A stretch of 64,000 nucleotides of DNA from Beijerinckia mobilis (GTDB taxonomy: Bacteria > Pseudomonadota > Alphaproteobacteria > Rhizobiales > Beijerinckiaceae): positions 59,996 through 123,995 of the forward strand of contig NZ_JQJH01000013.1 of assembly GCF_000745425.1 (NCBI RefSeq). Direction: 5' to 3'. Below are positions 38,636 to 47,354 of the stretch, in pieces; within the stretch, counting starts at the first letter, position 1; each line of letters begins with the position of its first letter. Below the pieces are notes generated by a model. The model was not told the origin of the DNA. It was given only the letters and a program-made list of their open reading frames with translations, and did not search any database. The position numbers and the translations under genes are program-made.

Positions 38636-40168
38636 TCAGCTCGCCTCGGCGAGCAGGGAAAGCTGGCTGCGGGCCTCACCCATCACATCGGTCAGCGGCG
38701 TCGGATAATCGCCGGTAAAGCAATGGTCGGTGAATTGCGGCCGTGCCGGATCGCGGCCTGGTTCGCCCATGGCACGATAGATGCCGTCGACGGAAAGGAA
38801 GGCCAGCGAATCCGAACCGATATAGGCGCGCATTTCTTCCAGCGAATGGGTGGCGGCAAGGAGCTTTTCCCGCTCCGGCGTGTCGATGCCGTAATAATCG
38901 GGATAGGAGATCGGCGGCGAGGAAATGCGGAAATGCACCTCGCGCGCGCCGGCCTCTCGCATCATCTGCACGATTTTCACTGATGTCGTGCCGCGCACGA
39001 TTGAGTCATCGAGCAGGACGATCCTTTTGCCCTCCACGACGGAGCGGTTGACACTATGCTTGAGCCGGACGCCGAGTTCGCGCACCGTTTGGGTCGGCTG
39101 AATGAAGGTGCGGCCGACATAATGATTGCGAATGATGCCGAGCTCGAACGGAATGCCGGACTGCTGGGAAAAGCCGAGAGCGGCCGGGACGCCGGAATCC
39201 GGCACCGGAACGATGACATCGGCATCCACAGCGCTTTCACGGGCAAGTTCCATCCCCATGGCCTTGCGTACCGCATAGACGGATTTGCCTTGGACGATCG
39301 AATCCGGCCGGGCGAAATAGATATATTCGAAGATACAGGGCCGCATTGGGCGCGCCGGGAAAGGCTTCAAACTTTCGATTCCCTTTTCGGAAATGACGAC
39401 CACTTCACCATTTTCGACATCACGAATGAAACGCGCGCCGATGATGTCGAGCGCGCAGGTTTCCGAAGCGAGAATGTAATGACCATCGAGCTGGCCGATG
39501 ACGAGGGGCCGGATGCCGAGCGGATCGCGCGCGCCGATGAGTTTCTTGTTGGAGATAGCGACAAGCGCATAAGCGCCCTCGATCGTACCGATTGCCTCGA
39601 TGAAACGCTGGACCAGGCGGGTCTTGCGGCTGCGCGCGACGAGATGCAGGATCACCTCAGTATCGGAGGTCGACTGATAGATCGCGCCTTCGCGCACGAG
39701 TTGGCTGCGCAGCGTCAATCCATTGGTGAGATTGCCGTTATGGGCGACGGCAAAGCCGCCGGCATTGTGATCTTCGGAACTGAGTTCGGCGAAGAGCGGC
39801 TGCACATTGCGCAGGATCGTCTCACCGGTGGTCGAATAGCGGACATGTCCGATGGCGACCGCGCCAGGCAGATGGTTGATGGTCGAGGCGGAGGAGAAAT
39901 GATCACCGACGAGACCCAGACGGCGCTCCGAATAAAAGCGGGTTCCGTCAAAGGTGACGATGCCGGCGGCTTCCTGACCGCGGTGTTGCAGCGCGTGCAG
40001 ACCAAGCGCGGTGATGGCGGCGGCATCGGGATGGCCAAAAATACCGAAGACGCCGCATTCCTCGCGCAGGCGATCCCCCTCAAGATCGAGGGATTCGGGT
40101 GTAGAGTCAGGCTCCGTCACGGAAGGCGAGAAACGGAAATTCTCCGGCGAGCAGCTTGCTTCATCCAT
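38636..40168 (-). CDS. purF: Amidophosphoribosyltransferase
   Basis: A 510-residue enzyme for the first step of purine synthesis: PRPP plus glutamine to phosphoribosylamine. The start at 40168 with GGAG upstream gives a 37-residue propeptide ahead of the nucleophile Cys in EECGVFGIFG. Further hallmarks are ALQHRGQEAAGI and the PRPP site VLLDDSIVRGTTS. Compared with B. subtilis PurF, some cysteines for the iron-sulfur cluster appear missing (SYPDYYGID; a single Cys in TDHCFTGDYPT), so a cluster is doubtful. It follows cvpA and radA in conserved order, although 0.87 kb lie before it. Confidence 0.97.
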   Translation of the reverse strand: MDEASCSPENFRFSPSVTEPDSTPESLDLEGDRLREECGVFGIFGHPDAAAITALGLHALQHRGQEAAGIVTFDGTRFYSERRLGLVGDHFSSASTINHLPGAVAIGHVRYSTTGETILRNVQPLFAELSSEDHNAGGFAVAHNGNLTNGLTLRSQLVREGAIYQSTSDTEVILHLVARSRKTRLVQRFIEAIGTIEGAYALVAISNKKLIGARDPLGIRPLVIGQLDGHYILASETCALDIIGARFIRDVENGEVVVISEKGIESLKPFPARPMRPCIFEYIYFARPDSIVQGKSVYAVRKAMGMELARESAVDADVIVPVPDSGVPAALGFSQQSGIPFELGIIRNHYVGRTFIQPTQTVRELGVRLKHSVNRSVVEGKRIVLLDDSIVRGTTSVKIVQMMREAGAREVHFRISSPPISYPDYYGIDTPEREKLLAATHSLEEMRAYIGSDSLAFLSVDGIYRAMGEPGRDPARPQFTDHCFTGDYPTPLTDVMGEARSQLSLLAEAS

Positions 40169-40819
40169 GGAACCAACTCCACAAGGGTTTGTGGGGAAAA
40201 GACATTGGATTGTGTCCAGACCGATCAACAGACAGAAGCATGCCTCCGGCCGGCGGCCAGGCACGCCGACGAATAACGCCATGAGGCAAGCAGAATTTCC
40301 TCAAGAACAGGAGCGGGAAAAAGCGCATCTGGCTGATTTCCACTCTCTTTTTCGCGGGTTGATGGACAACGCCGAAGTCACGAAGCCGCTTCCTCGCAGC
40401 TTGTCTTGTTTGTTCAAGCAAAAGCTAAGCCGCTTCTGCGTCATATTCCTGACATTCTGACGCATTACGATAGTTGTATAGCCTTGGAATCAGCATTCAC
40501 CATGATGGGGTGGATTGGCTTTCCAAAGGGTCGTGATCTTTTCGCGCTTTTATTCATAATCGCGGGAAAGATCGACTATTTATTTTCTTGAGGCATGGAT
40601 GATCGAGATCAATTTTCTCTCTCCATAGCTGTATTTTACCCTAAATATGGGTTTAGACGCCGCTGTTGAAACAGCTTATCCACTCAAAAAGCGTACATGA
40701 CGGCGCCTCTTCTTTTCCTGCCGAGTTGCGGGTCGCTGGCTGGCTGTGAATGTGCATCTGTTCACTTTATCGTGAAGCTTGCTGAGAAGGTCTCGTGGCT
40801 CCTGAGCTCGAAATGAAAG

Positions 40820-40853
40820 CGGGATCCGTTTGGACGCCTCCAAACGGATCCCG
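40820..40853 (-). terminator. Hairpin downstream of cvpA
   Basis: A perfect 15-bp stem (CGGGATCCGTTTGGA and complement) with a four-base loop. On the minus strand it is followed by CTTTCATTT, weakly U-rich, so it may end the radA-cvpA transcript. Confidence 0.6.
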
Positions 40854-40910
40854 ATCAAGAAGAAGTGCAATTTCAATTGGTTTGATTGGTCGGGGCGGAT
40901 GAGATGCCCT

Positions 40911-40958
40911 TAGAGCATGTTCGGATGTTTCCGAACTGCTCCACTTGAAAACGCTCTG
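40911..40958 (+). repeat. Dispersed repeat, copy 7 (first hairpin and start of second)
   Basis: AGAGCATGTTCGGATGTTTC followed by CGAACTGCTCCACTTGAAAACGCTCT. It keeps the first hairpin and a short linker, then ends; the AATCGCGAAGCGATT core is absent. Confidence 0.65.
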
Positions 40959-41040
40959 GATCCACCGCCCTGCGAACGCCTGAAAAATCTCGATGCGCTT
41001 GCTTTTTCAGGCCTCGGGACAAAGGCTTGGCTCTTCTTCC

Positions 41041-41616
41041 TCAATTGGCCGGCGCGGGCGCGTTTTTAAGGGCATCACTGTCGGGCTCGGATTCCTCCGG
41101 CGTGGTTTTCGGCTTCTTCAGACGCGCGAGGAAACCTTCCGGATCATCGGGCAGAACATTCAGCAATTGCGCTCCGGCGCCTTGCAGCAGCGGACGCATA
41201 CGGGCGGTCTTCACCCATTCTGGCTGGTTCTGCTCTGGAACAAGCCAGTTGAAGAAGATGAAGGCGATGACACACAGCAAGAGGCCGCGCGCCGCACCGA
41301 AAACGAAGCCCAGGGAACGATCGAGCGCGCCCACCTTCGAATCGAGAATGACATCGGACAATTGGATCGTGACGATCGAAACGAGAATCAAAGTCACGAA
41401 GAAGACGAGGGCGGCGGAGGCGGCTTCGGCCAGCACATCCTTCGCGATATAAGGTTTTATATAGGGAAGGACCAAGGGATAGAAATAGATCGCCGCCAAT
41501 GCCGCCGCGCCCCAGGAGGCGATGGCCAGAACCTCGCGGGTGAAGCCGCGGAGCATGGCGAGAATGGCTGAAATGAGAACGACGACGATCAGCCCCAGAT
41601 CGAGATAGGATGGCAT
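41041..41616 (-). CDS. cvpA: CvpA family membrane protein
   Basis: A 191-residue inner-membrane protein with four hydrophobic segments, starting LDLGLIVVVLISAILAMLRG and including GFTREVLAIASWGAAALAAI and ALVFFVTLILVSIVTIQLSD. The C-terminal 45 residues are acidic and proline-rich. CvpA is named for colicin V production and is needed for envelope integrity in some bacteria, but its action is unclear. It lies 100 bp after radA and ahead of purF, the usual order. Confidence 0.92.
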   Translation of the reverse strand: MPSYLDLGLIVVVLISAILAMLRGFTREVLAIASWGAAALAAIYFYPLVLPYIKPYIAKDVLAEAASAALVFFVTLILVSIVTIQLSDVILDSKVGALDRSLGFVFGAARGLLLCVIAFIFFNWLVPEQNQPEWVKTARMRPLLQGAGAQLLNVLPDDPEGFLARLKKPKTTPEESEPDSDALKNAPAPAN

Positions 41617-41718
41617 GGTCTCAAGGTCTCTCGTGCGAAGCCGACAAAGCGGAAGCGCGGAATTCCTGACGGTTCCGCAACCCCTGGCCGTTTCTTATAG
41701 ATAAGGGTTAAGCTTTCG

Positions 41719-43179
41719 TCACCGTGGTGCGGAACTTTTCGGCGTTGATTTCTCGCTATTGCGGCTCTCCTTCAAAATAGCACCGACGATCGCGCCGATA
41801 TGGCCGCAAGGGGTGAGCGTCAATCCGCTGGGCGCCGCTTCCTGCACGGGCTTTTTCTCCCGGGGCTTTGTTCCCTCGGCTTTCTCCTGCGCGGAAGGCG
41901 GCAGAACGGCGCTCGAAAAGCCGAGCTTGGCGGCCTCGCGCAGACGGGCGAGAGCATGGGCGACGGGCCGCACAGCGCCAGAAAGCGCGATTTCGCCGAA
42001 AAACACACGGTCCACTGGCAGGCTGACGCCGCTGAGCGAGGAAACGAGGGCGGCGGCGGCGGCGAGATCGGCGGCGGGCTCGTTGATCCGCAAGCCGCCC
42101 GCGACATTGAGATAAAGATCATATTGGCCGAGCCGCACATTGGCATGGGCCTCAAGCACGGCGACGATCATGGCGAGGCGGCTCGTATCCCAGCCAACAA
42201 CGGCGCGACGCGGCGTGCCGAGCGAACTCGGAGCGACAAGCGCCTGGATTTCGACAAGAAGCGGCCGCGTGCCTTCCATGCCGGCGAAGACGGCGGCCCC
42301 GGGCGTTGCGGCGTCGCGGCCGGAAAGAAACAGAGCGGAAGGGTTCGCGACTTCGGCAAGACCACGTCCGGTCATTTCGAACACGCCGATTTCATCGGTC
42401 GGGCCGAAGCGGTTCTTCACCGCGCGCAAAATGCGGAAGGCGCGTCCGCTCTCGCCCTCGAAGGAGATCACCGCATCGACCATATGTTCGACGACGCGGG
42501 GGCCGGCGATCTGCCCATCCTTAGTGACATGGCCGACGAGGATCACCACCGCCCCGAGCGTTTTGGCGAAGCGGATCAGCGTCTGCGCCGAACCACGCAC
42601 CTGGCTTACGGTGCCGGGCGCCGCCTCGATTGCATCGCTCCACATGGTCTGGATCGAATCGATGACCACGAGCGCCGGTTTGCGCCCCTCGCCGAGTGTC
42701 GCGACAATATCCTCGACGCCTGTCTCCGAGGCGAGTTCGACGGCCGAGCCGCCGAGTCCGAGCCGCTCGGCCCTGAGGCGCACCTGGGCAACGGCTTCCT
42801 CACCGGAAATATAAGCCACCCGGTGTCCAGCATTGGCCAAGGCGGCGCAGGCCTGGATGAGCAGCGTGGACTTGCCGATACCCGGCTCGCCGCCGAGCAG
42901 CAGGACGGAGCCGGGCACGAAGCCGCCGCCGGTGACGCGGTCGAGTTCGCTCATGCCGGTCAGAAGCCGCGGCGGTGGAACATGTTCTTTCTCGCCGAGG
43001 CCGGTAAGGGCAAAAATGCGTCCCTTCCGCCGTGACGGAACGGCGCGTGCGCCGATGCCGGAATCGCCAGCCTCCTCGATGATCATATTCCATTCACCGC
43101 AGGCATCACAACGGCCCTGCCAGCGCTGTGTGACCGCGCCGCAGGCCTGGCAGACATAGCTGGTACGGGTCTTGGCCAT
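41719..43179 (-). CDS. radA: DNA repair protein RadA (Sms)
   Basis: A 486-residue hexameric helicase-like protein that promotes branch migration in homologous recombination. A C4 zinc finger (YVCQACGAVTQRWQGRC, then DACGEW) is at the N-terminus, Walker A is GGEPGIGKSTLLIQ, the RadA-specific motif is KNRFGPTDEIG, and a Lon-like C-terminal domain includes DLAAAAALVSSLSG. The start at 43179 places the zinc finger where expected; the open frame extends further upstream without family resemblance. It precedes cvpA. Confidence 0.97.
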   Translation of the reverse strand: MAKTRTSYVCQACGAVTQRWQGRCDACGEWNMIIEEAGDSGIGARAVPSRRKGRIFALTGLGEKEHVPPPRLLTGMSELDRVTGGGFVPGSVLLLGGEPGIGKSTLLIQACAALANAGHRVAYISGEEAVAQVRLRAERLGLGGSAVELASETGVEDIVATLGEGRKPALVVIDSIQTMWSDAIEAAPGTVSQVRGSAQTLIRFAKTLGAVVILVGHVTKDGQIAGPRVVEHMVDAVISFEGESGRAFRILRAVKNRFGPTDEIGVFEMTGRGLAEVANPSALFLSGRDAATPGAAVFAGMEGTRPLLVEIQALVAPSSLGTPRRAVVGWDTSRLAMIVAVLEAHANVRLGQYDLYLNVAGGLRINEPAADLAAAAALVSSLSGVSLPVDRVFFGEIALSGAVRPVAHALARLREAAKLGFSSAVLPPSAQEKAEGTKPREKKPVQEAAPSGLTLTPCGHIGAIVGAILKESRNSEKSTPKSSAPR

Positions 43180-43438
43180 GACGATGCGATTCCTCGGCTG
43201 GTCTTTCCGGATGCGTCGATCCCGCCTGTGCGCATTCGCGGCGCTCGCGCCACCCGTGGCCGCCACAATGGGTCAGGAAGCGGCCTTTTTAGAATGCTGG
43301 ATCGTTCAAGTCCAATGCGTCGTATCGTGAGTTGAGAGCGGCACCTTTTGCAATGCCGCGCATTTTCCATGCTGACGAACCGGAGGATACAATCTGTAAT
43401 CTCACCGGTGTCGCAAGCTTGTACGAAGGAGATGGAAT

Positions 43439-44440
43439 ATGGGGAGGCCTGCAAAATTCCTTTTCTGTTTTTTCCTTTTACTTCTTGTGTTTAATCGGCT
43501 GTCGCATGCGGCTGATGATGTCAAATCCATCAATGTTCATTTTCCGGCAGGATCGCATTCCGTTTCGTTCAAAGACAGTGTCAGAGGCGATCATACAATT
43601 GAATATCGGCTTGAAGCGCGGGCAGGCCAACAGATGCACATCATCTTCAAGGCGAGCAATCCCAGCACCTCTTTCAACCTTCTGGCGCCGGATGGTGCGG
43701 AGGCTCTCCATCGCGGTGCGGCCGATGGTGCTGAATTTAACGGCGCCTTGCCGTCTGATGGCATCTATAAGGTTCAGGTCTATTTGACGCGTTCTGCCGC
43801 GCGTCGGAAGAAAATGTCGCATTACACACTCACCATGACGATCGCCGGTGGTCCGAATGGAGCGACAAGGGAGCCGGATTTCTCCGATGGCACTACGGGC
43901 GGTCCTGATTACTGGCAAGTCACCGGCCTGAAACCGAATGATTCACTCAAAATGCATGAACGGCCTGCCTTGAATGGGACAATCATCCTTGCCTTTTCAG
44001 AGGGGGCGATATTGCGTAATCTTGGCTGTAACGACCAGCATGGCACGCGATGGTGTCGTGTCGTCTCTCCGGAAGATCCGAATGTAACCGGATGGGTGGA
44101 GGCGCGCTATCTGAGGGAATCGTTTAATCCGCCGCCCTTGAAGGATGCTCTGGTTCCTGGCACGCATTATCACGCGACCGGCAATGTCCAATGCCGCCGC
44201 ACTGCCAATGCGCCTGTTCTCTCCTGCCATTTTGGCGTCGTGCGTTCCAATCCTGGCACGACAGTTGTCGATATTACTTTTCCAGATGGATTTCAGCGGA
44301 CATTGTACTTTTCAAAAGGCCGTGTGGAAGCGGAGATAGGCGTTTCCCTGACGACCCGTCATGAGAACGATAATACCATCGTTACCATCGGTGAAAACGA
44401 GCGTTACGTCATTCCTGGCGTGATCCTGGAAGGCGATTAG
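43439..44440 (+). CDS. Secreted protein with SH3b-like domain
   Basis: A 333-residue exported protein. The signal peptide is KFLFCFFLLLLVFNRLSHA. Residues about 30-140 resemble a PPC-like beta-sandwich (FKASNPSTSFNLLAPDG). About 165-225 form a bacterial SH3-like unit (DSLKMHERPALNGTIILAF, then WCRVVSPEDPNVTGWVEARYL), often a cell-wall binding module. The remainder is beta-rich with four cysteines in all. It is transcribed against the flanking housekeeping genes and so appears inserted between radA and alr. Function unknown. Confidence 0.82.
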   Translation: MGRPAKFLFCFFLLLLVFNRLSHAADDVKSINVHFPAGSHSVSFKDSVRGDHTIEYRLEARAGQQMHIIFKASNPSTSFNLLAPDGAEALHRGAADGAEFNGALPSDGIYKVQVYLTRSAARRKKMSHYTLTMTIAGGPNGATREPDFSDGTTGGPDYWQVTGLKPNDSLKMHERPALNGTIILAFSEGAILRNLGCNDQHGTRWCRVVSPEDPNVTGWVEARYLRESFNPPPLKDALVPGTHYHATGNVQCRRTANAPVLSCHFGVVRSNPGTTVVDITFPDGFQRTLYFSKGRVEAEIGVSLTTRHENDNTIVTIGENERYVIPGVILEGD

Positions 44441-44795
44441 AGTGTTTTCTGACTCTCGCTGAGGAGCGGGCATGCAGGCTGTATGAGTTCCCGGCTTCTT
44501 GAACCCGGTAATCTTGATGTGTCGCTCCATCCTGTTGGAACCGTGTGGGGACGCCTGCGGTTGTCACCACCTTTTTACATAATGTTACGACCGGGAACAA
44601 AACGCCAAAAAACGATGCATGCCGTTCAAGCGGCACTGACAAGTCCGGGCTATCCTCCTTCGTCATAGCCAATGTCCTGATGGCTATTACAGTAAGGATG
44701 ACAGGAGTGGTGCTTGATCGGCCTCCCTTGTTGGCAGCCGATCGGGCTGACATTCCGTCAGGCGTTCCCTTACTGATTGCCAAGGAGTTCAGCCA
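44441..44795. other. 355-bp gap before the small secreted-protein gene
   Basis: No recognisable gene, repeat copy or strong hairpin. The last part holds the promoter and the AAGGAG site of the gene at 44796. Confidence 0.45.
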
Positions 44796-45152
44796 ATGGT
44801 TCGTAAACTCATTCTGACATCCTTGCTGGCCGCTTGTGCTGGCAGTACCGCCTTCTCTCCCGCAATTGCGGGGGGATGGGTTGCTCACGGGCCCAATGGC
44901 GGCACGGCATGGGGGCACACCACTCCCTATCGCGCTCCTTATCCGGGCTACCATGGCTGCTGTTATAGTGGCGGTGCCGTCGCGGCCGGAGCCGTGGCCG
45001 GACTCGCTGCCGGGGCGGCTATCGGAGCCGCCGCGGCAAGGCCCGCAGCGCCGCCAGCGGCGGTCGTCTATGCGCCGCCGCCGCCGAGGGTTGTTTATGT
45101 CGCGCCGCCTGCTGTCGTTTATGCGCCGAGGCCGGTTTATTACGTGCGCTGA
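44796..45152 (+). CDS. Small secreted Gly/Ala- and Pro/Val-rich protein
   Basis: A 118-residue protein: signal peptide (LILTSLLAACAGSTAFSPAIA), a Gly-rich patch, a hydrophobic run AGAVAGLAAGAAIGAAAA of glycine-zipper kind, and a tail of repeats such as PPRVVYVAPPAVVYAP. AAGGAG lies ten bases before the ATG. Such proteins are widespread in Hyphomicrobiales and poorly understood; surface or envelope location is likely. Confidence 0.75.
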   Translation: MVRKLILTSLLAACAGSTAFSPAIAGGWVAHGPNGGTAWGHTTPYRAPYPGYHGCCYSGGAVAAGAVAGLAAGAAIGAAAARPAAPPAAVVYAPPPPRVVYVAPPAVVYAPRPVYYVR

Positions 45153-45427
45153 TGGGGCGCCGGCCTTTCTCATGGCCATTGTGACGAATGCGGTCTGACA
45201 CATCATTGAGCCTGACGCCAACACAGATCCACGCTTGATGGGTCGAGCTGCCAGTGAATTTTCGCGTCGTGTGAGACCGTATGCGTTGCAAGACCGGAGC
45301 ATCGGATCGATGACGGTCCGGTGCTCCGGCACCCTCCCGGTCGCAGGCGGCATATCCTTCGAGTCTTTGGTGAAACATCATGGAAAAGATGACGGTTTGG
45401 CACATGGCCATTGCCGGTGGAATCGAC

Positions 45428-46156
45428 ATGCCGCATACAGGATCGAACGATGGCTTGAGGTGGCTATTGAGGCGGCTCTTGCCGCAAGTCCTGCGGCGGG
45501 GTTTTCTGTGGCGGCTCATGTCCATCGGCTTCGTCGTGATGCTCTGTGCTGGATGCGCCGGGGCGCGGATCACTCATGTCGCCGCAGCCTCCACCCGTGG
45601 ACCGCAACCCGAGGTGATCCTCGTGCATGTGGATGCGCCGCCTCTCCCCGATGCAGCGAAGCGGCAGTTGGCCGCGACGGTAGCCGCAAAACTCGAAGCC
45701 GATCTGGTGAAGAAACTGCAGCAGGCGAAAGTCGTCGCCGCTCCTTATGTACCGGGCGCGAGCCATGCTCATACCGCTATACTGCATGTCGCGATTACCG
45801 AAGCCGATGCGGGGAATGTCGTCACCCGGATGATTATCGGTTTTGGTGTCGGCCGCGCCGAATTGCATGCACGCGCCGAACTGCTGAGTGGTGATGGGGT
45901 GGATGCGGCGTCGATGACCGCTTTCGAAACCGCGAGCGATAGTGGACACATGCCGGGTCTCGTCGTCCCGGGCGGCGTTGCGCTGGCGAGTGCGAGTATC
46001 ATCCCGCTGGCGGTCGGCGGCGGCATTCGCGTCGCCACCGGTTTCAAGGATGCGCTCGACAAGCCGGTCCACGACACGTCGATCGCCATCGTTCGCCAGC
46101 TCAGGAACTATTATGCATCGGCTGGCTGGCACTGGCCGGAGGATCCAAGCGTCTGA
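45428..46156 (+). CDS. DUF4410-like exported protein or lipoprotein
   Basis: About 242 residues. A long basic N-region (WLLRRLLPQVLRRGFLWRL) leads to SIGFVVMLCAGCAGARITHV, with a near-lipobox at CAGC. The mature part, with LAATVAAKLEADLVKKLQQA and LHVAITEADAGNVVTRMIIG then GFGVGRAELHARAELL, resembles DUF4410 proteins of unknown function. Start is uncertain: ATG 45380, 45428 or 45518. It is the last plus-strand gene of the patch between radA and alr. Confidence 0.72.
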   Translation: MPHTGSNDGLRWLLRRLLPQVLRRGFLWRLMSIGFVVMLCAGCAGARITHVAAASTRGPQPEVILVHVDAPPLPDAAKRQLAATVAAKLEADLVKKLQQAKVVAAPYVPGASHAHTAILHVAITEADAGNVVTRMIIGFGVGRAELHARAELLSGDGVDAASMTAFETASDSGHMPGLVVPGGVALASASIIPLAVGGGIRVATGFKDALDKPVHDTSIAIVRQLRNYYASAGWHWPEDPSV

Positions 46157-46214
46157 CGCCTGATTTCCTGCGCGGCGTCAGAACGTTTAGGAAACAATCG
46201 AAACGCGCTGGCGA

Positions 46215-47354
46215 TTACAGCGTCGTATAGCGGCGATAGAAGCGCGTGCCGAGATTGGTCAGGATTTCATAACCGATCGTCCGTGAACGGCTGGCGAGTT
46301 CATCGATCGAAATCGCCTTGCCGATCAATTCGACATAATCGCCGCGATTGGTTTCCGGCGCGCCGGTAATATCGACGACCATCAAATCCATCGAGACACG
46401 CCCGGCAAAGGGACAACGCGCCCCCTTCACCATGACTTCTCCGCCTGGATGCACCTCGCTGCCGAGCGCGGCGCGGGGAATGCCGTCGCCATAGCCAATG
46501 CCGATCGTCGCCAGACGGCGCGGCGATTTGGCGTTGTAGCGCCCGTCATAGCCGACCGTTTCGCCCGGTTCGACATGATTGACTTGCAAAATGCGCGCTT
46601 CGAGCCGCAAGACACCTTGCATCGGATTGGGACGTCCCGGCGTCGGATTACCGCCATAAAGCGCGTAACCGGGACGGACAATCTCATAAAGAGGGGTCCG
46701 TTCGAGAAAAATACCGGCGGAATTGGCGATCGAGGCGGGGACCTCTTTCCATGGGGCCCGCATGGAGTCGAACAGGGCGACCTGGGTCTCGCAGCGGGCG
46801 AGATTGGATTGTCCCGACCAGATGAATTGCGACAGCACGAGCGTGATGTTCAAGGTCTCGGTCAATTCGCTCGCGGTTTCGATCTGGTTCGGCTTGAGGC
46901 CAAGCCGGTTGAGACCAGTATCGAGCTGCAGGGCGGCGGGCAAAGTCCCACCATCGACATCGCGGCGGCCGAAAAGGGCGCAAAATTGCAGCCATTCCTC
47001 GATTTCCGGCAGAGAACAGAGAACGGGGCGCAGATTATGGTCGAGATAGGCCGGCGCGGTGCCAGGCACGAGGCCATTGAGGACATAGACGGTTGCGGTG
47101 GAATCCACCGCCCGAAGCCGCCGCCCCTCGAAGACATGGGCGACGAAATAGGTCTTGCAGCCGGCACCCGACAAGGCGCGGACGACGGGTTCAAGGCCCA
47201 GGCCATAAGCATCGGCCTTCACCACCGCGCCGCATTCGGCGTCGCCACAGACCGCCTGCAGCGTCCGCCAATTGCGCACCACCGCCGCGAGATCGATGGA
47301 GAGCGTCGCGCCCGATTCGAGCTGGGTGATAGTGGCCTCGCGCAATTCGTTCAT
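46215..47354 (-). CDS. alr: Alanine racemase
   Basis: A 379-residue PLP enzyme that makes D-alanine for peptidoglycan. The PLP lysine is in AVVKADAYGLGLEPV near the N-terminus and the second catalytic Tyr is in IGIGYGDGIPR. SMDLMVVDITG is also typical. It overlaps the dnaB stop by four bases (ATGA), so it is translated with dnaB, an order seen across alphaproteobacteria. Confidence 0.97.
   Translation of the reverse strand: MNELREATITQLESGATLSIDLAAVVRNWRTLQAVCGDAECGAVVKADAYGLGLEPVVRALSGAGCKTYFVAHVFEGRRLRAVDSTATVYVLNGLVPGTAPAYLDHNLRPVLCSLPEIEEWLQFCALFGRRDVDGGTLPAALQLDTGLNRLGLKPNQIETASELTETLNITLVLSQFIWSGQSNLARCETQVALFDSMRAPWKEVPASIANSAGIFLERTPLYEIVRPGYALYGGNPTPGRPNPMQGVLRLEARILQVNHVEPGETVGYDGRYNAKSPRRLATIGIGYGDGIPRAALGSEVHPGGEVMVKGARCPFAGRVSMDLMVVDITGAPETNRGDYVELIGKAISIDELASRSRTIGYEILTNLGTRFYRRYTTL

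Larger units (their letters stand above)
40169..41040. other. 0.87-kb gap between cvpA and purF
   Basis: It contains a terminator-like hairpin (40820-40853), a half-length dispersed repeat (40911-40958) and an AT-rich promoter-like part at 40560-40650. No gene is recognised. The gap separates genes that are usually close, so purF probably has its own promoter here. Confidence 0.55.

Noticed and set aside
39056..40276. Long plus-strand open frame (406 codons) opposite purF
   Set aside because: Antisense shadow of purF; composition follows complementary codons and no family is seen.
41800..43035. Long plus-strand open frame (411 codons) opposite radA
   Set aside because: Antisense shadow of radA with no ribosome binding site or domain.
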